Below, in pieces: positions 37,388-45,760 of a stretch of 64,000 nt of DNA. The DNA is taken from the NCBI GenBank assembly GCA_036506155.1, contig DASXSF010000108.1, positions 1-64,000 of the forward strand, written 5' to 3'. The number at the start of each line of letters is the position of its first letter. Within the stretch, counting starts at the first letter, position 1. The translations under genes and the position numbers were made by a program. Below the pieces are notes generated by a model. That model was not told where the DNA came from. It made no database searches and saw only the letters and a list, made by a program, of their open reading frames with translations. This DNA comes from DASXRA01 sp036506155. GTDB lineage: Bacteria > Actinomycetota > Actinomycetes > Mycobacteriales > Jatrophihabitantaceae.

Positions 37388-37897
37388 ATGACCCCGGCGG
37401 CAGTGCTGGACCCGCGCTACAGCGACCCGAAGGCGGTAGCCGTCACATGGGACGAGACAGAGCGAATCCTCCGGAGCGCAGAGCTGTTCTGGATCTCCAC
37501 CGTCCGTCCCGACGGCCGGCCGCACGTCACACCCCTCGTCGCCGTCTGGGTCGACGAGGCGGTGTATTTCCACACCGGCGCCAGGGAGCAGAAGTTCGCC
37601 AACCTGCGCGCCAACCCGCATGTCGTCCTCACCACCGGCTGCAGCACGTGGGATGCCGGCGTGGACGTCGTGGTCGAGGGCGACGCTGTCCCCGCCACGG
37701 ACCCAGGTCTGCTCGCGCGGCTGGCCGAGGCGTGGGCGGGCAAGTGGGATGGACGGTGGCGGCTTGCTGTCCGCGACGGAGGCTTCGGCAATCCCGACCG
37801 GGACGACCAGCGCAGTGAGGTCTTCTCGGTGGCGCCCACCACGATCTACGCGCACGCGAAAGGTGATCCGTTCGGTCAGACGACGTATAGGTTCTGA
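37388..37897 (+). CDS. Pyridoxamine 5'-phosphate oxidase-like flavin/F420-binding protein
   Basis: The 169-residue protein is a split beta-barrel of the PPOX class. Segments LFWISTVRPDGRPHVTPLVAVW (about 33-54) and FHTGAREQKFANLRANPHVVL (about 60-80) form the cofactor site. Members use FMN or F420 to reduce varied substrates; the type cannot be fixed by eye. AGAGGAG precedes the ATG. It is transcribed opposite to its neighbours and converges on the toxin gene with a 22-base gap. Confidence 0.85.
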   Translation: MTPAAVLDPRYSDPKAVAVTWDETERILRSAELFWISTVRPDGRPHVTPLVAVWVDEAVYFHTGAREQKFANLRANPHVVLTTGCSTWDAGVDVVVEGDAVPATDPGLLARLAEAWAGKWDGRWRLAVRDGGFGNPDRDDQRSEVFSVAPTTIYAHAKGDPFGQTTYRF

Positions 37898-37919
37898 CGG
37901 CGGAGCGGCGCGCAGTCCG

Positions 37920-38237
37920 TCAGGGCAGCCCGAGCGCGATTCGGAGTCCCTCCGAGACGGCTGTGATTGTCGGCGGACTCAGCACGCCGGCCGGCGTGGC
38001 CAATTCATCGTGGTACAGCTGGACGATGTCGTCGCACAGCACGAAGCCGGTAACCGGATCGGCTGCGCTGAGCGGAACGACCGTCGGGAGCGCGGCGTGC
38101 CTGCGGGTCGTTGTGATCCGCGCCGCGAGCACCGAATCGAGATTGCGATTGCGCGCGTCGTTACTCACGACCAGCCATGGTTTACGGCCGTGTCCGAGGT
38201 CGACATGGAAGATCTGACCGCGCAGCGGGGCCGTCAC
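37920..38237 (-). CDS. MazF/PemK-type toxin
   Basis: The 105-residue protein shows the PemK-like fold pattern: RGQIFHVDLG at the N-terminus, KPWLVVSND near 20-28, VVPLSA and the later VLCDDIVQL near 68. The family cuts mRNA at short sequences. It overlaps the upstream antitoxin by four bases (ATGA), the usual arrangement for these pairs. The cut site cannot be predicted. Confidence 0.85.
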   Translation of the reverse strand: MTAPLRGQIFHVDLGHGRKPWLVVSNDARNRNLDSVLAARITTTRRHAALPTVVPLSAADPVTGFVLCDDIVQLYHDELATPAGVLSPPTITAVSEGLRIALGLP

Positions 38238-38542
38238 CGCTTGCTCTCGGTGCGCCGGACGTACCGACGACGCGCCGCCCGCGAGTCGGCCGAACCCTCA
38301 TCGTCCAGCGCGACGGCCAGGTTTGCGTACGCCACATCGAGCGCGGCGGAGCGGAGCGACTCGGCTCCGGCGCGCAGCAACAGCCGCAACAACGCCGCCT
38401 CGGAGGTCGCACCGGCCGGATCGAGTCCCCGAGCCTCGGCCCAGGCCAATAGCGCCTCGTGCTCGTTGGTCGACGCGTCTGCGAACGCCTCAACGGTGCG
38501 CACGTCGTCTGCGTCGAGGGTGAGGCTCAGCCGCTTGCTCAT
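38234..38542 (-). CDS. Antitoxin, ribbon-helix-helix-like
   Basis: The 102-residue protein precedes and overlaps the MazF-like toxin. The N-terminal strand KRLSLTLDADD followed by two helices suggests a ribbon-helix-helix DNA-binding domain, and the basic C-terminus (RAARRRYVRRTESKR) probably wraps the toxin. I start at ATG 38542 because TAAGAT lies seven bases upstream, giving a leaderless mRNA. The in-frame start at 38551 lies within that promoter. Its operator overlaps its own promoter. Confidence 0.8.
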   Translation of the reverse strand: MSKRLSLTLDADDVRTVEAFADASTNEHEALLAWAEARGLDPAGATSEAALLRLLLRAGAESLRSAALDVAYANLAVALDDEGSADSRAARRRYVRRTESKR

Positions 38543-38573
38543 GCACCACATCTTACACCGCCATGTGGTGCAT
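38541..38573. promoter_or_regulatory. Operator of the MazF-type toxin-antitoxin pair
   Basis: ATGCACCACAT (38541-38551) and its exact complement ATGTGGTGCAT (38563-38573) flank 11 bases. The -10-like TAAGAT on the minus strand overlaps the gene-proximal arm and the spacer. Bound antitoxin would block RNA polymerase, the normal autoregulation of such operons. Confidence 0.75.
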
Positions 38574-38581
38574 CAGCTGCA

Positions 38582-39562
38582 TCAGGGAGCGAGCATCTCC
38601 GGGGTGACAGCCGACTCGGTGTCCGGCACACCGAGGTCCGCGGCTCGCTTGTCCGCCATCGCGAGCAGCCGGCGGATGCGCCCGGCGACAGCGTCCTTCG
38701 TCATCGGCGGGTCGGACAGCGCGCCCAGCTCCTCGAGCGACGCCTGCTTGTGCTCGAGTCGCAGCCGACCGGCTTGGAGCAGGTGCTCGGGCGCCTCGTC
38801 GCCCAGGATCTCCATTGCCCGCTCGACACGTGCGCCGGCGGCGACGGCGGCGCGGGCCGAGCGCCGCAGGTTGGCGTCGTCGAAGTTGGCCAAGCGGTTC
38901 GCCGTGGCGCGCACCTCGCGGCGCATCCGCCGCTCCTCCCACGCCAGGACGCTCTGGTGGGCCCCGATACGGGTCAGCAGGGCGCCGATGGCGTCGCCGT
39001 CGCGCACCACCACCCGGTCCGAGCCGCGGACCTCACGCGCCTTGGACGGAACGCCCAACCGGCGGCCCACGCCGACCAGGGCGAGTGCCGCCTCGGTGGA
39101 CGGGCACGTGATCTCCAGCGAGCACGCGCGCCCCGGCTCTGTGAGCGAACCGTGTGCCAGGAATGCGCCGCGCCAGGCAGCCTCGGCATCGGCGATGCCG
39201 CCCGCGACGACGTGGTGGGGCAGGCCGCGCACAGGCCGCCCGCGCAGGTCGACCAGCCCCGCCAGACGGGCCAGTCCCTCGCCGTCCTTGGTCACGCGCA
39301 CGAGGTAGCGGCTGCCCTTGCGCAGCCCACCGCCGGCGACGATCTGCACCTCCGAGCCGTGCCCGAAGATCTCCGCGATCTCCTTGCGGAGGCGGCGCGC
39401 GACCGAGCCGGTATCGAGCTCCGCCTCGATGACGATGTGTCCGCCTATCAGGTGCAGCGCGCCGGCGAAACGCAGGATCGTCGCCACCTCGGCACGCCGG
39501 GCCGTCGCCCGTGCCACTCCGACGCGGCTCAGCTCGTCCTTGACCGCCGCGGTCATCGCCAT
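38582..39562 (-). CDS. whiA: DNA-binding protein WhiA
   Basis: The 326-residue protein is the sporulation/cell-division regulator WhiA. It has a LAGLIDADG-like domain (about 15-200, including GRPVRGLPHHVVAGG and WRGAFLAHGSL) and a C-terminal HTH (about 225-310, with SLEELGALSDPPMTKDAVAGRIRRLL). It activates genes for sporulation septation in Streptomyces. GGAGGGG precedes the ATG. It is the last gene of the uvrC-rapZ-yvcK-whiA unit. Confidence 0.95.
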   Translation of the reverse strand: MAMTAAVKDELSRVGVARATARRAEVATILRFAGALHLIGGHIVIEAELDTGSVARRLRKEIAEIFGHGSEVQIVAGGGLRKGSRYLVRVTKDGEGLARLAGLVDLRGRPVRGLPHHVVAGGIADAEAAWRGAFLAHGSLTEPGRACSLEITCPSTEAALALVGVGRRLGVPSKAREVRGSDRVVVRDGDAIGALLTRIGAHQSVLAWEERRMRREVRATANRLANFDDANLRRSARAAVAAGARVERAMEILGDEAPEHLLQAGRLRLEHKQASLEELGALSDPPMTKDAVAGRIRRLLAMADKRAADLGVPDTESAVTPEMLAP

Positions 39563-39621
39563 CGGCGCCCCTCCTTCACTACGTCGTGGCCGCGGCCCTC
39601 ATACGACCCCGCGATACTCCC

Positions 39622-40581
39622 TCACTCCTCGGCCCGTTCCAGTGCTGCCCGGTAAGCCTCGGCGAGACGGGCCGGGTCGTGTCGCTCCGCGCAGTCGTCG
39701 GCGGCGATCCTCGACAGTACGAGACGCGCGCCGACGTCGCGTGCATAGGCCGCCAGCGACTGGTGGTCGAGCACCGCGCCGGTATCGGCGACGATGGCGT
39801 CGATGAACAGCCCGCCATGCTGCTCGGCGTGTTCACCCAGCACGCGCAGTAACTCTTCGGGGGAGAAGTCGTCGGTCTCGCCGGCCTGCGGGACGAGGTT
39901 CACCGTCACGATCACCGTGGCGTCCGTGGATGCGAGCGCCTTGCCGAGCTCGTGCAACAGCAGATGCGGGATCACGCTCGTGAACCACGATCCCGGCCCG
40001 AGCACCACGAGGTCGGCCTCGCGCACCGCGTCGACCGCGTCCGCGCACGCGGGGGCGCCCGGCGGCAGCAGCCGGATATTGCGCACCCGTCCCGGGGTCG
40101 TCGCGATCGACGACTGGCCGCGGATGAGCCGGGTGCGCACCGGGTCGTCCGGGTCGAAGCGGTCGACCTCGGCAATGAGGTCAAGGGGTACCGGGCTCAT
40201 CGGCAGCACCCGGCCCACCGCGCCGACCAGGGCTGCGACCTGCTCGATGGCTCCGATCGGGTCGCCGGAACGATCCAGGAATCCGGTCAGCAGCAGGTTT
40301 CCGATCGGGTGGCCGGCCAGTGCGCCGCTGCCTCCGAAGCGGTGCTGGAGCAGATCAGCCCACTGCCTATGGGGTTCCGACGTCGCGGCGAGCGCGGTCA
40401 GGGCCATGCGCAGGTCGCCCGGCGGCAGTGTGCCGAGTTCGCGGCGGATGCGTCCCGACGAGCCGCCGTCGTCCGCCACCGTCACGACGGCCGTCAGGTC
40501 GGCGGTGAGGCGGCGCAGCGCGGACAGTGATGCCGAAAGCCCGTGCCCCCCGCCGAGCGCGACGGCCCGCAGCTCACTCAC
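39622..40581 (-). CDS. yvcK: YvcK/CofD-like protein
   Basis: The 319-residue protein opens with VALGGGHGLSASLSALRR, the glycine-rich nucleotide-sugar site of YvcK, and contains the GPGSWFTSVIPHLL segment near 195. The family binds UDP-sugars and links carbon supply to cell-wall synthesis. The gene starts eight bases before the rapZ stop, so the two overlap. Confidence 0.93.
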   Translation of the reverse strand: MSELRAVALGGGHGLSASLSALRRLTADLTAVVTVADDGGSSGRIRRELGTLPPGDLRMALTALAATSEPHRQWADLLQHRFGGSGALAGHPIGNLLLTGFLDRSGDPIGAIEQVAALVGAVGRVLPMSPVPLDLIAEVDRFDPDDPVRTRLIRGQSSIATTPGRVRNIRLLPPGAPACADAVDAVREADLVVLGPGSWFTSVIPHLLLHELGKALASTDATVIVTVNLVPQAGETDDFSPEELLRVLGEHAEQHGGLFIDAIVADTGAVLDHQSLAAYARDVGARLVLSRIAADDCAERHDPARLAEAYRAALERAEE

Positions 40582-41455
40582 GGCCGAGGTCCCGGTTCAC
40601 GACCGTGGCGCGCACGCCGCTGGCGGTGAGCCGGTCGGCGAGCTCACGTGCGATGACCACCGAACGGTGCTTGCCGCCGGTGCAGCCCACGGCCAGCGTC
40701 AGATAGTGCTTGCCCTCGCGCGTATACCCCGCGCCGATGATCTCGAGCAGCTCGGCGTACCTGTCGATGAAGTCGCCCGCGCCCTTCTGCGACAGCACAT
40801 AGTCACGCACCTCGGTGTCCTCGCCGGTCAGAGCGCGCAGCTCAGGAATCCAGAACGGGTTGGGCAGGAACCGAACATCGGCCACGAGGTCGGCGTCGGT
40901 GGGCAGGCCGTACTTGTAACCGAACGAGACAACGGTGGCGCGCAGGTTCGGCCGGCCTTCCAGATCGCCGCCGAGCGCGAAGGCTCGCTCGAGCTCGCGG
41001 CGCAATTCGTGGATCGACCGGTCGCTGGTGTCGATGACCAGGTCCGCCTCACCGCGCAGCCCGGCGAGCAGTTGCCGCTCGGCGGCGATGCCGTCGGCCA
41101 GCCGACCCTCACCCTGGAGCGGGTGCGGGCGGCGGATGTTCTCGAAGCGCCGCACCAAGACGTCGTCGCGGGCCTCCAGGAACAGCACGCGCGGGCGCAT
41201 GCCGCGCTCGGCAAGATCGCGGATCACTGCCGTGAGGTCGGACGAGAACGCCCGGCTGCGCACGTCCATCACGACGGCGATGCGGGTGATCGCACCCTGA
41301 GTGCGGCTGCCCAGCTCGACCATGGTCGTGATCAACTCGGGCGGGAGATTGTCCACGACGAAAAAGCCCAGGTCCTCCAAGCACTTCGCCGCAGTACTGC
41401 GCCCGGCGCCGGACAGGCCGCTGACCACAACGGTTTCCAAAGCGCCCTTGGTCAT
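40574..41455 (-). CDS. rapZ: RapZ-family nucleotide-binding protein
   Basis: The 293-residue protein has Walker A GLSGAGRST at about 14-22, a VVMDVRSR segment near 62 and the C-terminal domain with VGCTGGKHRSVVIA near 260. RapZ of E. coli is an RNase adapter for glmS control; the actinobacterial role is less clear. It overlaps uvrC by four bases and yvcK by eight. Confidence 0.93.
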   Translation of the reverse strand: MTKGALETVVVSGLSGAGRSTAAKCLEDLGFFVVDNLPPELITTMVELGSRTQGAITRIAVVMDVRSRAFSSDLTAVIRDLAERGMRPRVLFLEARDDVLVRRFENIRRPHPLQGEGRLADGIAAERQLLAGLRGEADLVIDTSDRSIHELRRELERAFALGGDLEGRPNLRATVVSFGYKYGLPTDADLVADVRFLPNPFWIPELRALTGEDTEVRDYVLSQKGAGDFIDRYAELLEIIGAGYTREGKHYLTLAVGCTGGKHRSVVIARELADRLTASGVRATVVNRDLGRE

Positions 41456-43455
41456 GGCGCCCCCTCACCGTCGAGCACCTCGCCCGTGGTGACGTTCACC
41501 GCAGGCGTCGCGGCGGTCCGCGCCAGGCCCGCGACGATCGACTCGGCAGTCTTGCGTCCGATGCCGGGGACGCCGGCCACCTCGTCGATGTTGGCCTGCC
41601 GCAGACGCCGGAGCGAGCCGAAGTGCGCGAGCAGTGCCTTGCGCCGCGTATTGCCCAGACCTGGAATGCCGTCGAGCGCCGACGTGGTCATCGCCCGGGA
41701 CCGCATCTGGCGATGGAAGGTGATGGCGAAACGGTGCGCCTCGTCGCGTACCCGTTGTAGCAGGTACAGCGCCTCGGACGTGCGCGGCAGGATGACCGGG
41801 TATGCCTCGCCGGGCAGCCACACCTCCTCCAGTCGCTTGGCCAGCCCGACGAGCGCGACGTCGTCGATGCCGAGTTCGTCCAGCACGGCCTGCGCTGCCG
41901 TCACCTGTGGCGCGCCGCCGTCGACGACGAGGAGGTTCGGCGGGTAGGCGAACTTCTTCGGTCGGCCCGTCGTAGGGTCGATGCCCGGACGCGCGGCATC
42001 CTCGGGGTCGGCCTCGACGTCGTCGACGCCGGCCTCACCGGTAGCGACACGCTCGTCGAGATACCGTGCGAAGCGGCGACGCACCGCCTCGGCGATCCAG
42101 TCGGTGTCGCCGCCGCTGGTGCGCATGATGAAGCGGCGGTATTCACTCTTGCGGGCCAGCCCGTCCTCGAAGACCACCATGCTGGCCACGACGTTCGTGC
42201 CCTGCACGTGGCTGACGTCGAAGCACTCGATCCGCAGCGGCGCGACGTTCAGATTCAGCGTGTCCTGCAGTTCGGAGAGCGCTTGCGAGCGTGCGCTCAG
42301 GTCGGATGCGCGCTTGAGCTTGTGCTGCGTGAACGCCTGAGCCGCGTTGCGGGCGACCGTCTCCATGAGCGCGCGCTTATCGCCGCGTTGCGGCACCCGG
42401 AGGGTGACCTTGGCGCCACGTGCCCGGGTCAGCCACTCGGCCAGGACGTCGGCGTTGTCGGGCAGCGCCGGAACGAGAATCTCTCGCGGGATGCTGCTGC
42501 GGTCTTCGTCCGGCCCGTAGAACTGGGTAACGAACCGCTCGACCAACGCCGGTGTGTCGAGCGCCCCGTCGACGGTGGCCAAGCTGTCGATCACCCAGCC
42601 GCGTTGGCCGCGCACCCGGCCGCCGCGGACGTGGAAGACCTGGACGGCGGCTTCGAGATCGTCTTGCGCGAACGCCACGACATCGGCATCGGTACCGTCG
42701 CCGAACACCACCGCCTGCTTCTCCATCGCGCGCCGCAGCGCTTCGATGTCATCACGCAGCCGGGCGGCCCGCTCGAACTCCAAATCGGCGCTGGCCGCAG
42801 CCATCTCGCGATCCAGACGCCTGATCATTTGATCGGTCTTGCCGGCCATGAAATCGCAGAAGTCGTCGACGATCCGGCGGTGCTCCTCGGCCGACACGCG
42901 CCCGACGCAGGGCGCACTGCACTTGCCGATATAGCCCAGCAGGCAGGGACGCCCGATCTGGCCGGCCCGCTTGAACACGCCTGCGCTGCACGTCCGGGCC
43001 GGGAAGACGCGCAGCAGCAGGTCGAGCGTCTCGCGGATCGCCCAGGCATGGCTGTAGGGGCCGAAGTAGCGCACACCCTTGCGCTTCGGGCCGCGCATCA
43101 CAGACAGGCGCGGGTACTCCTCGTAAAGCGTCACCGCCAGCGACGGATAGGACTTGTCGTCGCGGTACTTGACGTTGAACCGCGGGTCGAACTCCTTGAT
43201 CCAGTTGTATTCGAGCTGCAGCGCCTCGACCTCGGTCGCCACGACGGTCCACTCGACGCTGGCCGCGGTCGTCACCATCTGCCGCGTGCGGGGATGCAGA
43301 AGTGCGATGTCGGCGAAGTAGGAGTTGAGCCGCTGACGCAGGCTCTTCGCCTTTCCGACGTAGATGACGCGGCCGTGCTCGTCCCGGAATCGGTACACCC
43401 CAGGTTCGATCGGGATCGTGCCCGGCGCGGGGCGGTACGTCGACGGATCGGGCAC
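41452..43455 (-). CDS. uvrC: Excinuclease ABC subunit C
   Basis: The 667-residue nuclease makes both incisions in nucleotide excision repair. It has the GIY-YIG domain (PGVYRFRDEHGRVIYVGKAKSL, about 16-37), the cysteine cluster CLLGYIGKCSAPC near 165, the UVR motif near 220, an RNase H-like nuclease (ECFDVSHVQGTN near 405) and two C-terminal helix-hairpin-helix motifs. I start at GTG 43455, the family's usual MPDPSTYRP N-terminus. TAGTCT lies seven bases upstream, so the mRNA is likely leaderless. Confidence 0.96.
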   Translation of the reverse strand: MPDPSTYRPAPGTIPIEPGVYRFRDEHGRVIYVGKAKSLRQRLNSYFADIALLHPRTRQMVTTAASVEWTVVATEVEALQLEYNWIKEFDPRFNVKYRDDKSYPSLAVTLYEEYPRLSVMRGPKRKGVRYFGPYSHAWAIRETLDLLLRVFPARTCSAGVFKRAGQIGRPCLLGYIGKCSAPCVGRVSAEEHRRIVDDFCDFMAGKTDQMIRRLDREMAAASADLEFERAARLRDDIEALRRAMEKQAVVFGDGTDADVVAFAQDDLEAAVQVFHVRGGRVRGQRGWVIDSLATVDGALDTPALVERFVTQFYGPDEDRSSIPREILVPALPDNADVLAEWLTRARGAKVTLRVPQRGDKRALMETVARNAAQAFTQHKLKRASDLSARSQALSELQDTLNLNVAPLRIECFDVSHVQGTNVVASMVVFEDGLARKSEYRRFIMRTSGGDTDWIAEAVRRRFARYLDERVATGEAGVDDVEADPEDAARPGIDPTTGRPKKFAYPPNLLVVDGGAPQVTAAQAVLDELGIDDVALVGLAKRLEEVWLPGEAYPVILPRTSEALYLLQRVRDEAHRFAITFHRQMRSRAMTTSALDGIPGLGNTRRKALLAHFGSLRRLRQANIDEVAGVPGIGRKTAESIVAGLARTAATPAVNVTTGEVLDGEGAP

Positions 43456-43576
43456 AGCTTTGAGACTAGTCAGCTGAGACGGCCCGAGCGCCGTCATCCG
43501 CGCAATCGAGCGCCTGACGGCTGGCGCTGAGCCCCACCTCGGCGACGGTCCGTACCCGGCAGATGCGGTTTGGTAA

Positions 43577-43711
43577 GCGTACTGTCTCGATGCTCGAGGC
43601 TCCGCACACCGAGATGTGGCCAAGTCGATCAGCATCACCTGGTACGCGGCGAACTACCCGTTGCTCGGCGCCAATCGCCCCCGCATGCGGATCTACAACT
43701 GGGCTGTATAG
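43577..43711 (+). pseudogene. Possible 3' remnant of a lost gene
   Basis: Between uvrC and add, a plus-strand frame of 44 residues after a stop at 43574 has protein-like composition. Its end, SISITWYAANYPLL and RMRIYNWAV, has regular codon use and ends at TAG 43709, overlapping the 3' end of add by 19 bases. No start codon with a ribosome site fits. I do not recognise the family. It may be the tail of a deleted gene or chance. The rest of 43456-43692 shows nothing. Confidence 0.3.
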
Positions 43712-44715
43712 CTGTCGATCTCGGCAAGCAGACCCTGCTTGCCGATCTCGTCCAGGAAAGATGCCCGCACGGCCCCTCGGGCGAGCTCGGCTACCCCCGC
43801 CTGGTCCAGGCTCAGCAACCGGGCTGCGACCAGGTACTCGTCCGTCAGCGTCGTCGAGAACATCGGCGGGTCGTCGGAGTTGATGGTGACGGGGACGCCT
43901 GCCGCCACGAGGGCCGGTAGCGGGTGCTCGGCGAGCGACGGCACCGAACGGGTCCGGACATTGGACGTCGGGCACACCTCCAGCACGGTGCCGGTGCCGG
44001 CGAGGTAGGCGAGTAGTTCCGGGTCGCGGACGGCGGCGATCCCGTGGCCGATGCGCTCCGCGCCGAGGTGACGGATCGCGTCCCAAATCGTCTCCGGTCC
44101 CGTGGACTCGCCGGCATGCGGCACGCTGTGCAGGCCGGCAGCGCGCGCCTTCGTGAAGTACGGCGCGAATGCTTCGCGGGGCACGCCCATTTCCGGGCCG
44201 CCGAGTCCAAAGCTCACCAGACCGGCCGGCTGGTCCGTGAGTGCCATATCGAGGGTGAGATCTGCTGCGGCAGCTCCTGCCTCACCAGGGATGTCGAAGC
44301 ACCACCGCAGGACGACGCCGAGGTCGGCCTCGGCGCGCAGCCGGGCATCCTCGATCGCCTCGCAGAACGCCGGGGCCGCCACACCGCGTACCACCGTCGA
44401 GTACGGGGTCACGGTCAGCTCGGCGTATCGCACCTGCTGCGCGGCCAGGGCGGCGGCGACCTCGTACGTCAGCGTCCACACGTCCTCGGGGGTACGGATC
44501 AGGTCGACAACGCTGAGGTACACCTCGATGAAGTGCGCGAAGTCGGTGAACGTGAAGTACTCGGCGAGCTCGTCCGGGTCTGCCGGCACCGGCGTGGTGC
44601 CTTCGTGTCGCGCGGCGAGCTGGGCAACAGCCTGCGGAGATGCCGACCCGACGTGGTGCACGTGCAGCTCTGCCTTCGGTAGTTCAGCGACGAAGGCACG
44701 CAGATCGGCGTTCAC
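43693..44715 (-). CDS. Adenosine deaminase family protein
   Basis: The 340-residue amidohydrolase has the metal site HVHHVG near 18-23 (HxH plus an unusual third His), VPHAGES near 200, ERIGHG near 220 and NSDDPPMFSTTL near 280. These are deaminase metal and catalytic residues. Some actinobacterial members deaminate aminofutalosine in menaquinone synthesis rather than adenosine, so substrate is open. The GTG start overlaps the aldo/keto reductase stop (GTGA). Confidence 0.88.
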   Translation of the reverse strand: MNADLRAFVAELPKAELHVHHVGSASPQAVAQLAARHEGTTPVPADPDELAEYFTFTDFAHFIEVYLSVVDLIRTPEDVWTLTYEVAAALAAQQVRYAELTVTPYSTVVRGVAAPAFCEAIEDARLRAEADLGVVLRWCFDIPGEAGAAAADLTLDMALTDQPAGLVSFGLGGPEMGVPREAFAPYFTKARAAGLHSVPHAGESTGPETIWDAIRHLGAERIGHGIAAVRDPELLAYLAGTGTVLEVCPTSNVRTRSVPSLAEHPLPALVAAGVPVTINSDDPPMFSTTLTDEYLVAARLLSLDQAGVAELARGAVRASFLDEIGKQGLLAEIDSYTAQL

Positions 44716-45695
44716 CACCTGTCCTGAACCAGCGGTCGGATACGGGTGTCGTAGACCTTTGCGATGGCCGCAGCCGTGGCCTCGTCGAGGGGCGGCAGCG
44801 CGGCTGCTGCGGCGTTGGCCCGGGCCTGCTCGACGCTGCGCGCGCCTGGGATGACCGTCGTGACGCCAGGCTGGTCGATAATCCAACGCAGCGCCATCTG
44901 CGTAGGCGTGGCGCCCGCCGGGGTGAGCGCGGCGAATTCACGGGCCGCGTCGACCCCTGTGTCGAAGTCAACCCCGGAGAACGTCTCGCCGACGTCGAAG
45001 GATTCGCCATGCCGGTTGTAGGCCCGGTGGTCGTCGGCCGCGAACGTCGTCTCGTGCGTGTAGCGGCCCGACAGCAGGCCCGACGCGAGTGGCACCCGGG
45101 CCAGGATGCCGACTCCGGCCGCAGCGGCCGCGGGCAGCGCCCGCTCGAGGGGCTTCTGCCGGAACGCGTTGAGGATGATCTGCACGCTCGCGACGCCGGG
45201 CCGCGCGATCGCGTCGAGCGCCTCGGCGACCGTCTCGACGCTGACCCCGTACGCGGCGATGCGCTGCTCGGCGACCAACGTGTCGAGTGCCTCGAATACC
45301 TCGTCGCTTAGATAGACCGGCGATGGCGGGCAGTGCAGCTGTACGAGGTCCAGGGTGTCGACGCCCAGATTGCGCCGCGAGCGGTCCGTCCAGGCACGGA
45401 AGTTGTCGAGGGTGTAGTTCTCCGGCAGCTGCGCGACGCGCCGGCCCATCTTCGTGGCGACGGTCAACGGGTACCCGGGGTTGGCTCGCTGCCACCGGCC
45501 GATCAGCTGCTCGCTGCGGCCGTCGCCGTAGACATCGGCGGTGTCGAAAAGCGTCACGCCTGACTCAGCGGCACCGTCGAGGACGGCCAGGGCCGTCGCC
45601 TCGTCGACTTCTCCCCAATCGGCGCCGAGCTGCCAGGTGCCGAGGCCCACGACAGATACGGATCGGCCGGAGCGGCCGAGAATGCGTTGCTCCAC
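44712..45695 (-). CDS. Aldo/keto reductase
   Basis: The 327-residue TIM-barrel NADPH reductase has the tetrad Asp and Tyr in LFDTADVYGDG (about 51-61), Lys in ATKMGRR near 84 and His in VQLHCPP near 119. The NADPH-binding VIPGARSVEQARAN is near 280. Substrate is unknown. The start GTG 45695 has TAAGGT seven bases upstream (leaderless). It is coupled to the deaminase gene. Confidence 0.9.
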   Translation of the reverse strand: MEQRILGRSGRSVSVVGLGTWQLGADWGEVDEATALAVLDGAAESGVTLFDTADVYGDGRSEQLIGRWQRANPGYPLTVATKMGRRVAQLPENYTLDNFRAWTDRSRRNLGVDTLDLVQLHCPPSPVYLSDEVFEALDTLVAEQRIAAYGVSVETVAEALDAIARPGVASVQIILNAFRQKPLERALPAAAAAGVGILARVPLASGLLSGRYTHETTFAADDHRAYNRHGESFDVGETFSGVDFDTGVDAAREFAALTPAGATPTQMALRWIIDQPGVTTVIPGARSVEQARANAAAAALPPLDEATAAAIAKVYDTRIRPLVQDRW

Positions 45696-45760
45696 ACGCC
45701 TGACCTTACGGGTCCGCCGGTCGCGGCCTCTGCCCCCAGGTAGAGCCGCGAGAAACACCC

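Noticed and set aside
39794..41947. A 717-codon open frame on the plus strand across yvcK, rapZ and uvrC
   Set aside because: It is antisense to three clear genes and its composition is Ser/Arg/Pro-rich without any domain. Long antisense frames are expected in DNA of this GC content.
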